A stretch of 64,000 nt of DNA from CALKJU01 sp046349355 (GTDB lineage Bacteria > Pseudomonadota > Alphaproteobacteria > Geminicoccales > Geminicoccaceae), in the NCBI GenBank assembly GCA_046349355.1, contig JAXMCM010000021.1, forward strand, positions 124,001 through 188,000, given 5' to 3'. The notes under the pieces are model-generated. The model had not been told where the DNA came from, did no database searches, and was given only the letters and a program-made list of their open reading frames with translations. Numbering within the stretch: position 1 is the stretch's first letter; each line of letters opens with the position of its first letter. Made by a program: the position numbers and the translations under genes. Shown piece by piece: positions 37,048 to 46,099 of the stretch.

Positions 37048-37547
37048 GACGTTCTCCCCGCACCGGAAGGGGCCGGAATGGCCCCGTCGTCTGGACGGCG
37101 TTCTCGTCACGCCATCATGTGACAGCTTGCCCAGTTTCCGCTCGCCCGTCGACAAGTCTTCCGGGCGAGGCGCCCAGAGCAGCAGCGAGGGATGCTTGAA
37201 GTCGGCGAGTACGAGCCCCAGGACTTCGAAAAAGCTTGCGTCGACCGTCGAGTAGGATCCCTTGATGGGGTTGTACTCGATGATCCTCGACAGGTGGTCA
37301 GGACCACCAACCGTCACGTTCCGGGCGTCGACATGCCAATCGGACGGAGGAGGGCTGTCGCTGCCGTTGCCGTCGAAGCCGTCGAAGGGTTCGCCGGGTG
37401 AGACCAACACCGCGCTGCGGACTGCCGGCGACCTTGTCCTCACAGGTGGCTGCAGACGACAGGAGGTCGTGATCGCGACCGCCGCCGAACCCGCACGGAC
37501 CGCCGCGCCGCGCCGGCGGAGGCGGTCCGATCAGGCTGCGACCGCGC
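37048..37547. other. 500-base region without a confident gene
   Basis: Less GC-rich than its surroundings. The minus-strand frame from GTG 37443 down to about 37113 has a protein-like stretch (WHVDARNVTVGGPDHLSRII, then YSTVDASFFEVLGLVLADF and HPSLLLWAPRPEDLS) continuing in frame into the Gly-rich membrane gene; it may be a gene remnant or an N-terminal extension, and I do not recognise it. A perfect 7-2-7 inverted repeat lies at 37293-37308 (GGTGGTC-AG-GACCACC), and a 6-base-pair hairpin (GGGGCC/GGCCCC) lies at 37069-37085 in the leader of the membrane gene. Confidence 0.4.
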
Positions 37548-38378
37548 TCAGGCCGTCTTCGCCCAGAGCTCCTTGACCATGTCGCGCATCATCAGCGCCT
37601 CGGCCCAGCGGTCGGTGGTGTCGTTGCCGTCGCGGCCGGTGATCGCATAGGGCTTGGGGCCGAGCTCGCAGGTGAAGGCGAGGGTGGCGTCGGCGGCGGC
37701 GCGCTTGCGCCAGCTGCGGAAGCCGTAGGCCCACCAGTCGAGGAACAGGTCGACCCACATCCGGTGGTGCGGGAACGAGATCTCGATCTGCACCTGCTCG
37801 CGCGACGCCACCCGGCCGTGGAAGGCCCAGACATTGTCGAGGATGCGGTGCATGTAGGCGTGGTTCTCGTCGCTGACCGGCACGGCGAACTCGCGGCCGA
37901 CGAGGAAGTGCGACAGGTCGCCGACCAGCCTGAGGTCAGGAAAGCAGTCGAGCAGGTCGAGGGTGAAGTAGAGGTCGGTCGTCATCCGGTCGCGGTGCGT
38001 CTCGATGTAGACCGGGAAGTCGACCTCCTCGGCAAGCCGCCGCCAGCCCTCGAGCAGCGGAATGCAGTCCTGAAGGCGGCGCGGGCGGATGTCGGGCTGG
38101 ATGTCGAGGTGATGGCAGCCGACCTCGACGCAGGTCTCGAGGATCGGCTTGAGGTCGTCGACCGTCTGCGGGAAGCACTGGCCCTCGGCCTGCAGCCCGT
38201 GCGGCTTGCGCAGCCTGGCGACGCTGCGGGCCCAGTCCTTCATGTCGTAGCGCGTGCTGATCCCGTCGAACCCGGCCTCGACAATCCGGGCCATGTTCTC
38301 CTCGAGCGATGGCTCGATGCCGTCGGTGTGGCGCCGCTCCATGGCCCACAGGGACTGGAAGACGAGCAGCTTCTGCAT
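37548..38378 (-). CDS. Sugar phosphate isomerase/epimerase-like TIM-barrel protein
   Basis: 276 residues of the xylose-isomerase-like TIM barrel (AP endonuclease 2 fold). Visible metal-site candidates are E in VYIETHRDRM, D and H in VGDLSHF, H in GCHHLDIQ, and E in VQIEISFPHH. It follows the tctCBA transporter genes in the same orientation, with 79 bases between, so it may act on the carboxylate or sugar-acid substrate that the transporter imports (inference). The 3' end is 100 bases from the low-GC gap. Confidence 0.82.
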   Translation of the reverse strand: MQKLLVFQSLWAMERRHTDGIEPSLEENMARIVEAGFDGISTRYDMKDWARSVARLRKPHGLQAEGQCFPQTVDDLKPILETCVEVGCHHLDIQPDIRPRRLQDCIPLLEGWRRLAEEVDFPVYIETHRDRMTTDLYFTLDLLDCFPDLRLVGDLSHFLVGREFAVPVSDENHAYMHRILDNVWAFHGRVASREQVQIEISFPHHRMWVDLFLDWWAYGFRSWRKRAAADATLAFTCELGPKPYAITGRDGNDTTDRWAEALMMRDMVKELWAKTA

Positions 38379-38457
38379 GGTGGTGCGGCCTCCCGCGGCG
38401 CTTTCTGCTTGGGCGGACCCTCGCAGAAAGCCCGGAGCGTCGCAAGAAAGCGGCGGC

Positions 38458-39942
38458 TCAGGCCTTCTGCAGCCGGCGGAACACCCAGGGCAGCGCCAGC
38501 ACCGCCACCGCCGCCAGCAGCAGGACCGCCGAGATCGGGTGGGTGACGAACACCGTCAGGTCGCCCTGGGTGATCGACAGGGCGCGGCGGAACTGCTCCT
38601 CGGCCATGGGCCCGAGGATCAGGCCGATGATGCAGGGGGCCACCGGGAAGTCGTAGCGGCGCATGATGTAGCCGACGATGCCCAGGATCAGCAGCAGGAA
38701 GAGGTCGAAGGTCGAGCCGTTGAGGCTGTACACGCCCAGCGTGCTGAACACGAGGATGCCGCCGTAGAGCAGCGGCTGCGGGATCGACAGCAGCCGCACC
38801 CACAGGCCCACCAGCGGCAGGTTGAGGATCAGCAGCATGCAGTTGCCGATGTAGAGGCTGGCGATCAGCCCCCAGACCAGCGAGCTCGAGTTGGTGAACA
38901 AGAGCGGGCCCGGCTGCAGGCCGTAGGACTGGAAGGCGGCGAGCAGGATGGCGGCGGTCGCCGAGGTCGGCAGGCCCAGGGTCAGGAGCGGCACCAGCAC
39001 GCCGGCGACCGCCGAGTTGTTGGCGGCCTCCGGCCCGGCCACGCCCTCGATCGCACCCTTGCCGAACTCCTCGGGGTACTTCGTCAGCTTCCGCTCGAGG
39101 CTGTAGGAGATGAAGGTCGGGATCTCGGTGCCGCCGGCCGGCATGGCGCCGAACGGGAAGCCCAGCGCGGTGCCGCGCAGCCACGGCTTCCACGAGCGCG
39201 CCCATTCGGCGGCGCTCATCATCAGCGAGCCGCGGACCGGGGTGATCTCGACCGTGCGCAGCGCTGGCCGCGAGGCGACGTAGAGGGCCTCGCCGACGGC
39301 GAACAGGCCGACCGCGACGACGACGATGTCCACGCCGTCGAGCAGGTTGAGGTTGCCGAAGGTGAAGCGGGCCTGGCCGGTCAGCGTGTCGATGCCGACG
39401 AGGCCGATGGCGAGGCCGAGGAACAGGCTGGTCAGGCCGCGCAGCGACGAGCTGCCGAGCATCGTCGAGGCGGTGGTGAAGGCGAGCACCGCCAGCGCGA
39501 AGTACTCGGCCGGGCCGAAATGCAGGGCGAGGCGCACGACGTAGGGGGCGAGGAAGGTCAGCGCCAGCGTGCCGAGCGTGCCGGCGACGAAGGAGCCGAT
39601 CGCGGCGGTGGCGAGCGCGGCGCCGCCGCGGCCACGGCGCGCCATCAGGTGGCCTTCCACCGCGGTGATGATCGAGCCGCTCTCGCCCGGCGTGTTGAGC
39701 AGGATCGAGGTGGTCGAGCTGCCGTACATCGCACCGTAGTAGATGCCGGCGAACATGATGAAGGCGGCGGTCGGATCGAGCACCTGGGTGACCGGCAGCA
39801 GCAGCGCCACGGTCAGCGCCGGGCCGATGCCGGGCAGGATGCCGATCAGCGTTCCCAGGGTCACCCCGAGGAACGACCAGCCGAGGTTGGCCAGGGTCAG
39901 GGCGGTGGCGAAGCCCTGGCCGAGCGCGGCCAGCGTGTCCAT
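38458..39942 (-). CDS. tctA: Tripartite tricarboxylate transporter, large membrane subunit TctA
   Basis: 494 residues, about 11-12 transmembrane helices, the transport channel of a TTT-family uptake system. Signatures: GTLIGILPGIGPALTVALLLP, YGAMYGSSTTSILLNTPGE, ALGFPFGAMPAGGTEIPTFISYSLER, GVAGPEAANNSAVAG and LGLPTSATAAILLAA. ATG at 39942; its start codon overlaps the tctB stop (TGATG). The adjacent genes encode the matching small membrane subunit and periplasmic binding protein. Confidence 0.95.
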   Translation of the reverse strand: MDTLAALGQGFATALTLANLGWSFLGVTLGTLIGILPGIGPALTVALLLPVTQVLDPTAAFIMFAGIYYGAMYGSSTTSILLNTPGESGSIITAVEGHLMARRGRGGAALATAAIGSFVAGTLGTLALTFLAPYVVRLALHFGPAEYFALAVLAFTTASTMLGSSSLRGLTSLFLGLAIGLVGIDTLTGQARFTFGNLNLLDGVDIVVVAVGLFAVGEALYVASRPALRTVEITPVRGSLMMSAAEWARSWKPWLRGTALGFPFGAMPAGGTEIPTFISYSLERKLTKYPEEFGKGAIEGVAGPEAANNSAVAGVLVPLLTLGLPTSATAAILLAAFQSYGLQPGPLLFTNSSSLVWGLIASLYIGNCMLLILNLPLVGLWVRLLSIPQPLLYGGILVFSTLGVYSLNGSTFDLFLLLILGIVGYIMRRYDFPVAPCIIGLILGPMAEEQFRRALSITQGDLTVFVTHPISAVLLLAAVAVLALPWVFRRLQKA

Positions 39943-40442
39943 CAGAGGATCCCCGCGAGGATGCCGGGCGGCAGGCGCAGGCCCAGGCCACGGGTGAAGA
40001 CGAAGTAGACGACGACCGACAGCACGAGGCCGATGCCCAGCGTGCGGACGACCTTGCGATCGCCGAAGCCGGTGACGACCGCGGTGTAGAGCACCGTCGA
40101 GGCGACGATGAAGCCCAGGGGCTTCAGCAGCAGCCAGTGGAGGACGAGGCCGCCGAGGATGATCGCCAGCGCCAGCCAGTCGGTGCGGTCGCCCTCGGCG
40201 ACGACCGTCGCCGGACCGGCGCGCATGGCGCGCACCGACGAGACGACCAGCGCAAGGCCGAGGGCGATCAGCCCCGCCGCGACCAGCCCCGGGATGAGCC
40301 GCGGGCTGACCTTGGCGTAGGTCGGCGCGACATTGATCGCGGTCGTCTCGACCGCGATCAGGATGCCCAGGGCCGCGACCCCGGCGCCGACGAGGACGTC
40401 GCCGATGCCGGGGCGGGGCGCCTCGGTGGCCGGCGCGTCTAT
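39942..40442 (-). CDS. tctB: Tripartite tricarboxylate transporter, small membrane subunit TctB (non-canonical start)
   Basis: About 166 residues with four hydrophobic helices: GDVLVGAGVAALGILIAVE, LIPGLVAAGLIALGLALVV, then WLALAIILGGLVLHWLLL plus FIVASTVLYTAVV, and TLGIGLVLSVVVYFVF. This is the TctB layout and length, but the frame has no ATG, GTG or TTG before GTG 40235, which would delete the first two helices. The natural position for a start is an ATA at 40442-40440, overlapping the tctC stop (caATAG). Either ATA is used through coupling with tctC, a CTG further in is used, or one base of the sequence differs from an original ATG. Confidence 0.85.
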   Translation of the reverse strand: MDAPATEAPRPGIGDVLVGAGVAALGILIAVETTAINVAPTYAKVSPRLIPGLVAAGLIALGLALVVSSVRAMRAGPATVVAEGDRTDWLALAIILGGLVLHWLLLKPLGFIVASTVLYTAVVTGFGDRKVVRTLGIGLVLSVVVYFVFTRGLGLRLPPGILAGIL

Positions 40443-41401
40443 TGGACCAGCCCGATCTTCTTGAGGGTCTCGCCGACGCGGGCGTTCTCCTCGGTGAGGA
40501 AGGCGGCGAAGTCGTCACCGGCCAGGTAGAGGTCCATCCAGCCCTTGTCGGCCAGCACCTTCTTCCACGGATCGCTCTTCACGGTGGCGTCGACCGCGGC
40601 GAGCAGGGCCGCCTTGTCGGCGTCCTCCAGCTCGGGCGGCGCCACCACCGCGCGCCAGTTGGCGAGGACGACGTCGACGCCCTGTTCCTTGAGGGTCGGG
40701 ATGTCGACGCCGGGCAGGCGCTCCGGCGACGTCACGCCGAGGGCGCGCAGCTCGCCGGCCTGGATCTGGCCCAGCCACTCGCCGATGCCGCTGATGCCGG
40801 CGGTGACATGGCCACCGAGGATGGCCGCCAGCGCCTCGCCGCCGCCGGAGAACGGCACGTAGTTGAGCGACGCCGGGTCGACGCCCGAGGCATTCGCGAT
40901 GAGGCCGGCGATGATGTGGTCGGTGCCGCCCGCCGAGCCGCCACCCCAGGCAACCTTGCCGGGCTCGGCCTTGAACTGCGCGATCAGGTCGGCCAGCGAC
41001 TGGATCGGCGAGTCCTTCGGCACGACGAGGACCTCGTACTCGCCGGTCAGCCGCGCGATCGGCGTCACCATGTCGAGCGTCACCGCCGACTTGTTGGTGA
41101 GGATGGCGCCGACCATGACCAGGCCGTTGACCAGCAGCGCGTCGCCCTCGCCCTTCTCCTTGGCGACGAACTGGGCGAGGCCGACGGTGCCGCCGGCGCC
41201 GCCGATATTCTCGACCGTGGCCGACTTCACGATGCCGGCCTCCTGCATCGAGGACTGCAGGGCGCGCGCGGTCTGGTCCCAGCCGCCGCCGGGGTTGGCC
41301 GGGGCGATGATGGTGAGCTCGTCGATCGCGAATGCCGGGCCGGAGAACGCGGCGAGTGCCACGGCGAGGGCAACACCTCGCCAGGGACGGAAGAGCGACA
41401 T
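40439..41401 (-). CDS. tctC: Tripartite tricarboxylate transporter substrate-binding protein TctC
   Basis: Periplasmic binding protein (Bug family), 320 residues with signal peptide 1-25 (AFA-ID). Ligand-loop features: TIIAPANPGGGWDQTARALQ, ENIGGAGGTVGLAQF, WGGGSAGGTDHIIAGLI and VPFSGGGEALAAILGGHV. It captures a carboxylate for the TctAB channel encoded just downstream. It begins 146 bases from the divergent adenylate cyclase-like gene. Confidence 0.94.
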   Translation of the reverse strand: MSLFRPWRGVALAVALAAFSGPAFAIDELTIIAPANPGGGWDQTARALQSSMQEAGIVKSATVENIGGAGGTVGLAQFVAKEKGEGDALLVNGLVMVGAILTNKSAVTLDMVTPIARLTGEYEVLVVPKDSPIQSLADLIAQFKAEPGKVAWGGGSAGGTDHIIAGLIANASGVDPASLNYVPFSGGGEALAAILGGHVTAGISGIGEWLGQIQAGELRALGVTSPERLPGVDIPTLKEQGVDVVLANWRAVVAPPELEDADKAALLAAVDATVKSDPWKKVLADKGWMDLYLAGDDFAAFLTEENARVGETLKKIGLVQ

Positions 41402-41547
41402 CGATGGCCTCCCAAGCGCTTTGGTTCTGGCACGAACGTGACAAGGTTTTCATGCCACGGCAAGCGATGCGCGGCCCGGCCTTGCCGCGTGCGAACGCGC
41501 GACGGCATGCTCGGCGGCTGCAGGCAGGAGGCGGGAGCGCCGACGGG

Positions 41548-44499
41548 ATGGACATTGCCAGCTGGCTCGCCGGCCTCGGCCTCGGCCGCTACGCCCCGGC
41601 CTTCCGCGGCAACGACGTCGATGCCGAGGTCCTCCGCCGGCTGACGGGCGACGACCTGCGCGAGCTGGGCGTCGCCTCGGTCGGCCATCGGCGCAAGCTG
41701 CTGCAGGCGATCGCGGCCTTGCCCGCGGACACGCCGGCCGAGCGCCGCCGGCTCACCGTGATGTTCGTCGACCTCGTCGGCTCGACCGAGCTGGCGCGCG
41801 AGCAGGATCCCGAGGACACCGGCCGACTGCTGCGGCGCTACCACGATGCGGTCGCCGCCGAGATCGCGCGGGTCGGCGGCCATCTCGCCAAGCTGATGGG
41901 CGACGGCGTGCTGGCCTATTTCGGCTGGCCGCGGGCGCACGAGGACGATGCCGAGCGGGCGGTCCGCGCCGGGCTGGCGATCGCCGCGGCCGTTGGCCGG
42001 CTGCACGGCAGCGGCGGCCCGCCGCTGCGCGTCCGCGTCGGCATCGCCACCGGCCCGGTCATCGTCGGCGAGCGGCTGGGGCAGGGGGTGGCCCAGGAGG
42101 AGACCGTCGTCGGTGACGCCCCGACGCTGGCGGCGCGCCTGCAGGCGGCGGCGCGGCCCGGTCAGGTCCTGGTGGCGGCGGCGACCCGCACCCTGCTCGG
42201 TTCGCTGTTCGACCTCGAGGCGGTCGGCCGGCTCGACCTCAAGGGTTTCGAGGCGCCGGTGCAGGCGTGGGCTGTCCGCGGCATCGCCAGGTCGACGGGG
42301 CGGTTCGAGGCCCTGCGCGGCAGCGATCCGGCGCCGCTGGTCGGGCGCGAGCGCGAGCTGGCGCGGCTGCGCCGCTACTGGGCAGCCGCCTGCCGGGGGA
42401 AGGGGCGCGCTGTTCTGGTGATCGGTGAAGGTGGCATCGGAAAATCACGCTTGATCAGTAGCCTGCGTCATGAAGCTGAGAAAAAGCCTCATGTCGAGAT
42501 CTGCTGGCAGGCATCGCCCTTCCAGTCCGAGAGCCCGCTGTGGCCCGTGCTGCGCGAGCTGGCACCGACACGCAGCCTGACAGCGCTGGAGCAGCGCCTC
42601 GCCCTATCCGGCGTGGACCGGGATGCCCTGATGCCGTTGCTGGCCGAGGCCCTAGGCCTGCGGGCTGGCCGCGGCCAGCGCCGGCCGGAGCTTGCCGCGG
42701 ACGCCCGCCGGGCGCGGCTGATGGGCCTGCTGGCCGAACACGTCACCGGCCTCGCGCGCGAGCGTCCGCTGTTGCTGGTCCTCGAGGACGCGCAATGGGC
42801 GGATGCCTCGACGCTCGAGCTGGTCGACCTGCTCCTGCCCCGCCTCGAGGCGAGTCAGGCGCTGCTGCTGATGACGGCGCGGCCCGATGGTCTCCCGGCC
42901 CTGGCAGAAGCGCGCCGCATCGGCCGCCTCGAGCTTGCCGGGCTCGATGCCGGTGCCGTCGCCGCCATCCTCGCGCGGCTGGCCGGCGGCGAGCCGGACA
43001 GCGCCACCGTCGCCTCGGTGATGGCACGGACCGGCGGTGTCCCGCTGTTCGTCGAGGAGCTGGCGCGCGTCCTGGCGGCGCCGGGGTCGGACGAGAGCGT
43101 TCCGGCAACGCTGCACGACACGTTGATGGCGCGCCTTGATGCGCTGGGCGAGGATCGCGAGCTGGCGCAGCTGGCGGCCTGCGTCGGGCGCGAGGTCGAT
43201 CCCGCCCTGCTGGCGGCCGCCTCGGGGCTGCCGCCCTCAGCCCTGCGGCCGGCGCTCGACCGGCTGGTCCGGGCCGGGCTGCTCGAGCGCCGGGGCCGTG
43301 GCGGCCGCGCCCGCCATGTCTTCCGTCATGCGCTGGTCCGCGATGCGGCCTACGAGAGCCTGCTCCGCAGCCGGCGGCGCGCGATCCATGCCCGCCTGCT
43401 GGCGGCCATCGAGTCGGGCCTCGCACCGGATGCCGCCGACCAGGCGGGCCATCATGCTGCGGCTGCCGAGCGCTGGGACCGTGCCCTGCATCACTTCGGC
43501 GCGGCCGGCGTCGCCGCGCTGCAGCGGGCGGCGCAGGCCGAGGGCATGGCGCTGGTCACCCGCGCGCTCGACGCCGGATTCCGGCTGTCGGGCGATGTCA
43601 CGGCCGAGCTCGCCATGGTCGAGCTGCGCCGTGCCCGCGCGCTTGCATGGCTCGCCGCCGGCGATGTCGCCCGGACGATGGTCGAGCTGCGCGAGGCCGA
43701 TGCGCGGGCGTCGCGGCTGAGCATGCCGCGGCTGATCGGGCAGCTGCGCGTACAGCGGGCCCAGGTCGAAGTCACCTTCGGGGGCCATCCGCGCCGTGCC
43801 GAGCGTTACGCCCGCGAGGCGCTGCGGCTGGCCGAGCGGATCGGTGACGAGGAGCTGGCGGCGGCCGCACGGGCCGTGCTGGGCCTGGCGCTGCTCGCCG
43901 CCGGCGAGCCGCAGCGCGCAATCGCCGAGCTGGAGGCGCAGGCGGCGGCCTGCGCCGACGGCTTCCGCCTGCCGCTGCCGGGCGGTGGCGCGACGGTGGC
44001 GGTGCAGCTGCTGGCCGCCTATGGCGAGGCGCTGGCGATGGCCGGCCGCCTCGACGAGGCGATGGCGCACGCCCTCGCGGCGCCGAAGCTGGCGCAGCGG
44101 ACGGCCAATCCCTGGGATCGCGAGGTTGCCGGCTATCACCTGGCACGGATCGCGCTGGCCGGCGCCGAGCCGGCGGCAGCACTGCCGCTGGCCGAGGCCA
44201 ATCTCGCCTTCGCCGAGCGGCACGGCCTGCCGGCGGTGGCGGCGCGTAACTGGGCCCTGCTGGCAGCCGGCCTGCATGCCGCCGGCAGCGGCAGCGAGGC
44301 GCATCGCTGCGCGCTGGAGGCGGCCGAGGCCTGCGCCGCCATGCGGCTGGAAGGGCCGCGGACCGAGGCGCTGCTGGTGGCGGCGCGGACGGCCGAAGGT
44401 GCCTTGCGCCGGCGCATCGCCGGCGATGCCCTCGAGCTCGCCCGGCAGCATGGCTACCGGGGGCTCGAGCGTGACGCCGAGGCGCTGCTCGCCGGCTAG
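41548..44499 (+). CDS. SAM-adenylate cyclase-AAA ATPase-TPR regulatory protein
   Basis: 983 residues. SAM domain 1-58 (IASWLAGLGLGRYAPAFRGNDVDAEVLRRLTGDDL), class III nucleotide cyclase 66-245, AAA_16/NACHT-like ATPase about 262-560 with GEGGIGKS (293-300) and LLVLEDAQWAD, then an alpha-helical TPR-like region 600-983. In the cyclase, both metal aspartates (D75 in VFVDLVGST, D119 in KLMGDG) and the arginine R197 are present, but the transition-state asparagine is threonine (T193 in GDAPTLAARL), so activity may be low or lost. The ATG at 41548 begins the SAM domain. It ends overlapping serA by four bases. Confidence 0.88.
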   Translation: MDIASWLAGLGLGRYAPAFRGNDVDAEVLRRLTGDDLRELGVASVGHRRKLLQAIAALPADTPAERRRLTVMFVDLVGSTELAREQDPEDTGRLLRRYHDAVAAEIARVGGHLAKLMGDGVLAYFGWPRAHEDDAERAVRAGLAIAAAVGRLHGSGGPPLRVRVGIATGPVIVGERLGQGVAQEETVVGDAPTLAARLQAAARPGQVLVAAATRTLLGSLFDLEAVGRLDLKGFEAPVQAWAVRGIARSTGRFEALRGSDPAPLVGRERELARLRRYWAAACRGKGRAVLVIGEGGIGKSRLISSLRHEAEKKPHVEICWQASPFQSESPLWPVLRELAPTRSLTALEQRLALSGVDRDALMPLLAEALGLRAGRGQRRPELAADARRARLMGLLAEHVTGLARERPLLLVLEDAQWADASTLELVDLLLPRLEASQALLLMTARPDGLPALAEARRIGRLELAGLDAGAVAAILARLAGGEPDSATVASVMARTGGVPLFVEELARVLAAPGSDESVPATLHDTLMARLDALGEDRELAQLAACVGREVDPALLAAASGLPPSALRPALDRLVRAGLLERRGRGGRARHVFRHALVRDAAYESLLRSRRRAIHARLLAAIESGLAPDAADQAGHHAAAAERWDRALHHFGAAGVAALQRAAQAEGMALVTRALDAGFRLSGDVTAELAMVELRRARALAWLAAGDVARTMVELREADARASRLSMPRLIGQLRVQRAQVEVTFGGHPRRAERYAREALRLAERIGDEELAAAARAVLGLALLAAGEPQRAIAELEAQAAACADGFRLPLPGGGATVAVQLLAAYGEALAMAGRLDEAMAHALAAPKLAQRTANPWDREVAGYHLARIALAGAEPAAALPLAEANLAFAERHGLPAVAARNWALLAAGLHAAGSGSEAHRCALEAAEACAAMRLEGPRTEALLVAARTAEGALRRRIAGDALELARQHGYRGLERDAEALLAG

Positions 44500-46076
44500 A
44501 AGGCGAGCACGTGGGCGCGCAGCACCTGCGGCAGCGCCAGCACCTGCTTGAGGACCTGGTCGGGCACTTCCTGGTCGATCTCGACCAGCGCGATGGCGTC
44601 GCCGCCGGGGCGGTCGCGGCCGAGGTGGAAGGTGGCGATGTTGATCCCGGCATCGCCCAGGGTCTTGCCGAGGGCCCCGATGAACCCGGGCTTGTCGCTG
44701 TTGCGGACGTAGAGCATGCGCGGGGCGAGGCGCGCCTCGATGGCGATGCCGCGCACGCTGACCAGCCGCGGCTCCTGGTCCTGGAACAGGGTGCCGGCGA
44801 CGGCGCGCGGTGCCGCCTGGTCGGTATGGACCTCGACGGTCATCAGCGACTGGTAGCCCTCGACATGCTCGTGCTCGACGGTGGTGACGCCGATGCCGCG
44901 CGACTTGGCGATGGTCGGGGCGTTGACCATGTTGACGCTGGAGAGCTTGGGCGCCAGCAGTCCCTGCAGGACGATCTGGGTCAGCGGCCGGGTGTTCAGC
45001 AGCGCCGCCTGGCCGGCATAGGTGATGACCACGCCCTTGAGGCTGGCGTCGGTCAGCTGGCCGGCGAACGAGCCCAGCTGCTCGGCCAGCCGCATGTAGG
45101 GCTTCAGCTTCGGCGCGTCCTCGGCCGAGACCGAGGGCATGTTGAGCGCGTTCACGATCGCGCCCTGGAGCAGGTAGTCGCTCATCTGCTCGGCGACCTG
45201 CAGGGCGACATTCTCCTGCGCCTCGCCCGTGGAGGCACCCAGGTGCGGGGTGACGACGACCTCCTCGAGCTCGAACAGCGGCGAGGCGCGGGCCGGCTCG
45301 GTAGCGAACACGTCGAGCGCCGCCCCGGCGACGCGCTTGTCGCGGATCGCCTCGGCCAGCGCCTCCTCGTCGATCAGGCCGCCGCGGGCGCAGTTGACGA
45401 TGCGCAGGCCGGGCTTGGCCCTGGCCAGCGCCTCGCGGCTCAGGATGTTGCGGGTGCTGTCGTTGAGCGGCGTGTGCAGCGTGACGAAGTCGGCGCGGGC
45501 GAGCAGCGTGTCGAGCTCGACCTTCTCGACGCCGAGGTCGCGGGCCCGGCTGTCGGAGAGGAAGGGATCGAAGGCGATCACCTTCATCTTCATGCCCTGG
45601 GCGCGGTCGGCGACGATCGAGCCGATGTTGCCGGCGCCGATCAGGCCCAGCGTCTTGCCATAGAGCTCGACGCCCATGAACCGGCTCTTCTCCCACTTGC
45701 CGGCGCGGGTCGAGCGGTCGGCGGCGGGCAGCTGGCGGGCCAGGGCCATCATCATGGCGATGGCGTGCTCGGCCGTGGTCGTCGAGTTGCCGAAGGGCGT
45801 GTTCATCACCACCACGCCGTGCTGGGTGGCGGCGTCGACGTCGATGTTGTCGACGCCGATCCCGGCGCGGCCGACGACCTTGAGGCGCGGCGCCGCGGCC
45901 AGCACTTCGGCGGTGACCTTGGTGGCCGAGCGGACGGCGAGGCCGTCATAGTCGCCGATCGCGGCGATCAGGTCGGCCTTGGCGAGGCCGGTGCGGACGT
46001 CGACCTCGACGCCGCGCTCCTTGAAGATGGCGACGGCCGCCGGGCTGAGCTCGTCGGCGATGAGAACCTTGGGCAT
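44496..46076 (-). CDS. serA: D-3-phosphoglycerate dehydrogenase
   Basis: First enzyme of serine synthesis, NAD-dependent oxidation of 3-phosphoglycerate. 526 residues, the long form: substrate and NAD domains (GLIGAGNIGSIVADRAQGM; catalytic R in NCARGGLIDEEAL, E in DVFATEP, H in VTPHLGAST), an intervening ASB domain about 320-450, and a C-terminal ACT domain about 455-526 (LYVRNSDKPGFIGALGKTLGDAGINIATFHLGR) implying serine feedback. It follows serC by 23 bases in the same orientation, forming a serCA operon. ATG at 46076. Confidence 0.97.
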   Translation of the reverse strand: MPKVLIADELSPAAVAIFKERGVEVDVRTGLAKADLIAAIGDYDGLAVRSATKVTAEVLAAAPRLKVVGRAGIGVDNIDVDAATQHGVVVMNTPFGNSTTTAEHAIAMMMALARQLPAADRSTRAGKWEKSRFMGVELYGKTLGLIGAGNIGSIVADRAQGMKMKVIAFDPFLSDSRARDLGVEKVELDTLLARADFVTLHTPLNDSTRNILSREALARAKPGLRIVNCARGGLIDEEALAEAIRDKRVAGAALDVFATEPARASPLFELEEVVVTPHLGASTGEAQENVALQVAEQMSDYLLQGAIVNALNMPSVSAEDAPKLKPYMRLAEQLGSFAGQLTDASLKGVVITYAGQAALLNTRPLTQIVLQGLLAPKLSSVNMVNAPTIAKSRGIGVTTVEHEHVEGYQSLMTVEVHTDQAAPRAVAGTLFQDQEPRLVSVRGIAIEARLAPRMLYVRNSDKPGFIGALGKTLGDAGINIATFHLGRDRPGGDAIALVEIDQEVPDQVLKQVLALPQVLRAHVLAF

Positions 46077-46099
46077 GGGCAGTCCAGCGGAAGGGGGAA

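Noticed and set aside
38254..40008. Long plus-strand open frame opposite tctA and the isomerase
   Set aside because: Low-complexity Gln/Arg/Gly/Glu composition, no recognisable domain, and lies entirely over conserved genes on the other strand.
38458..40518. Apparent 686-residue TctA with a long N-terminal extension
   Set aside because: The extension is tctB read out of frame; TctA begins at ATG 39942 with a typical N-terminus.
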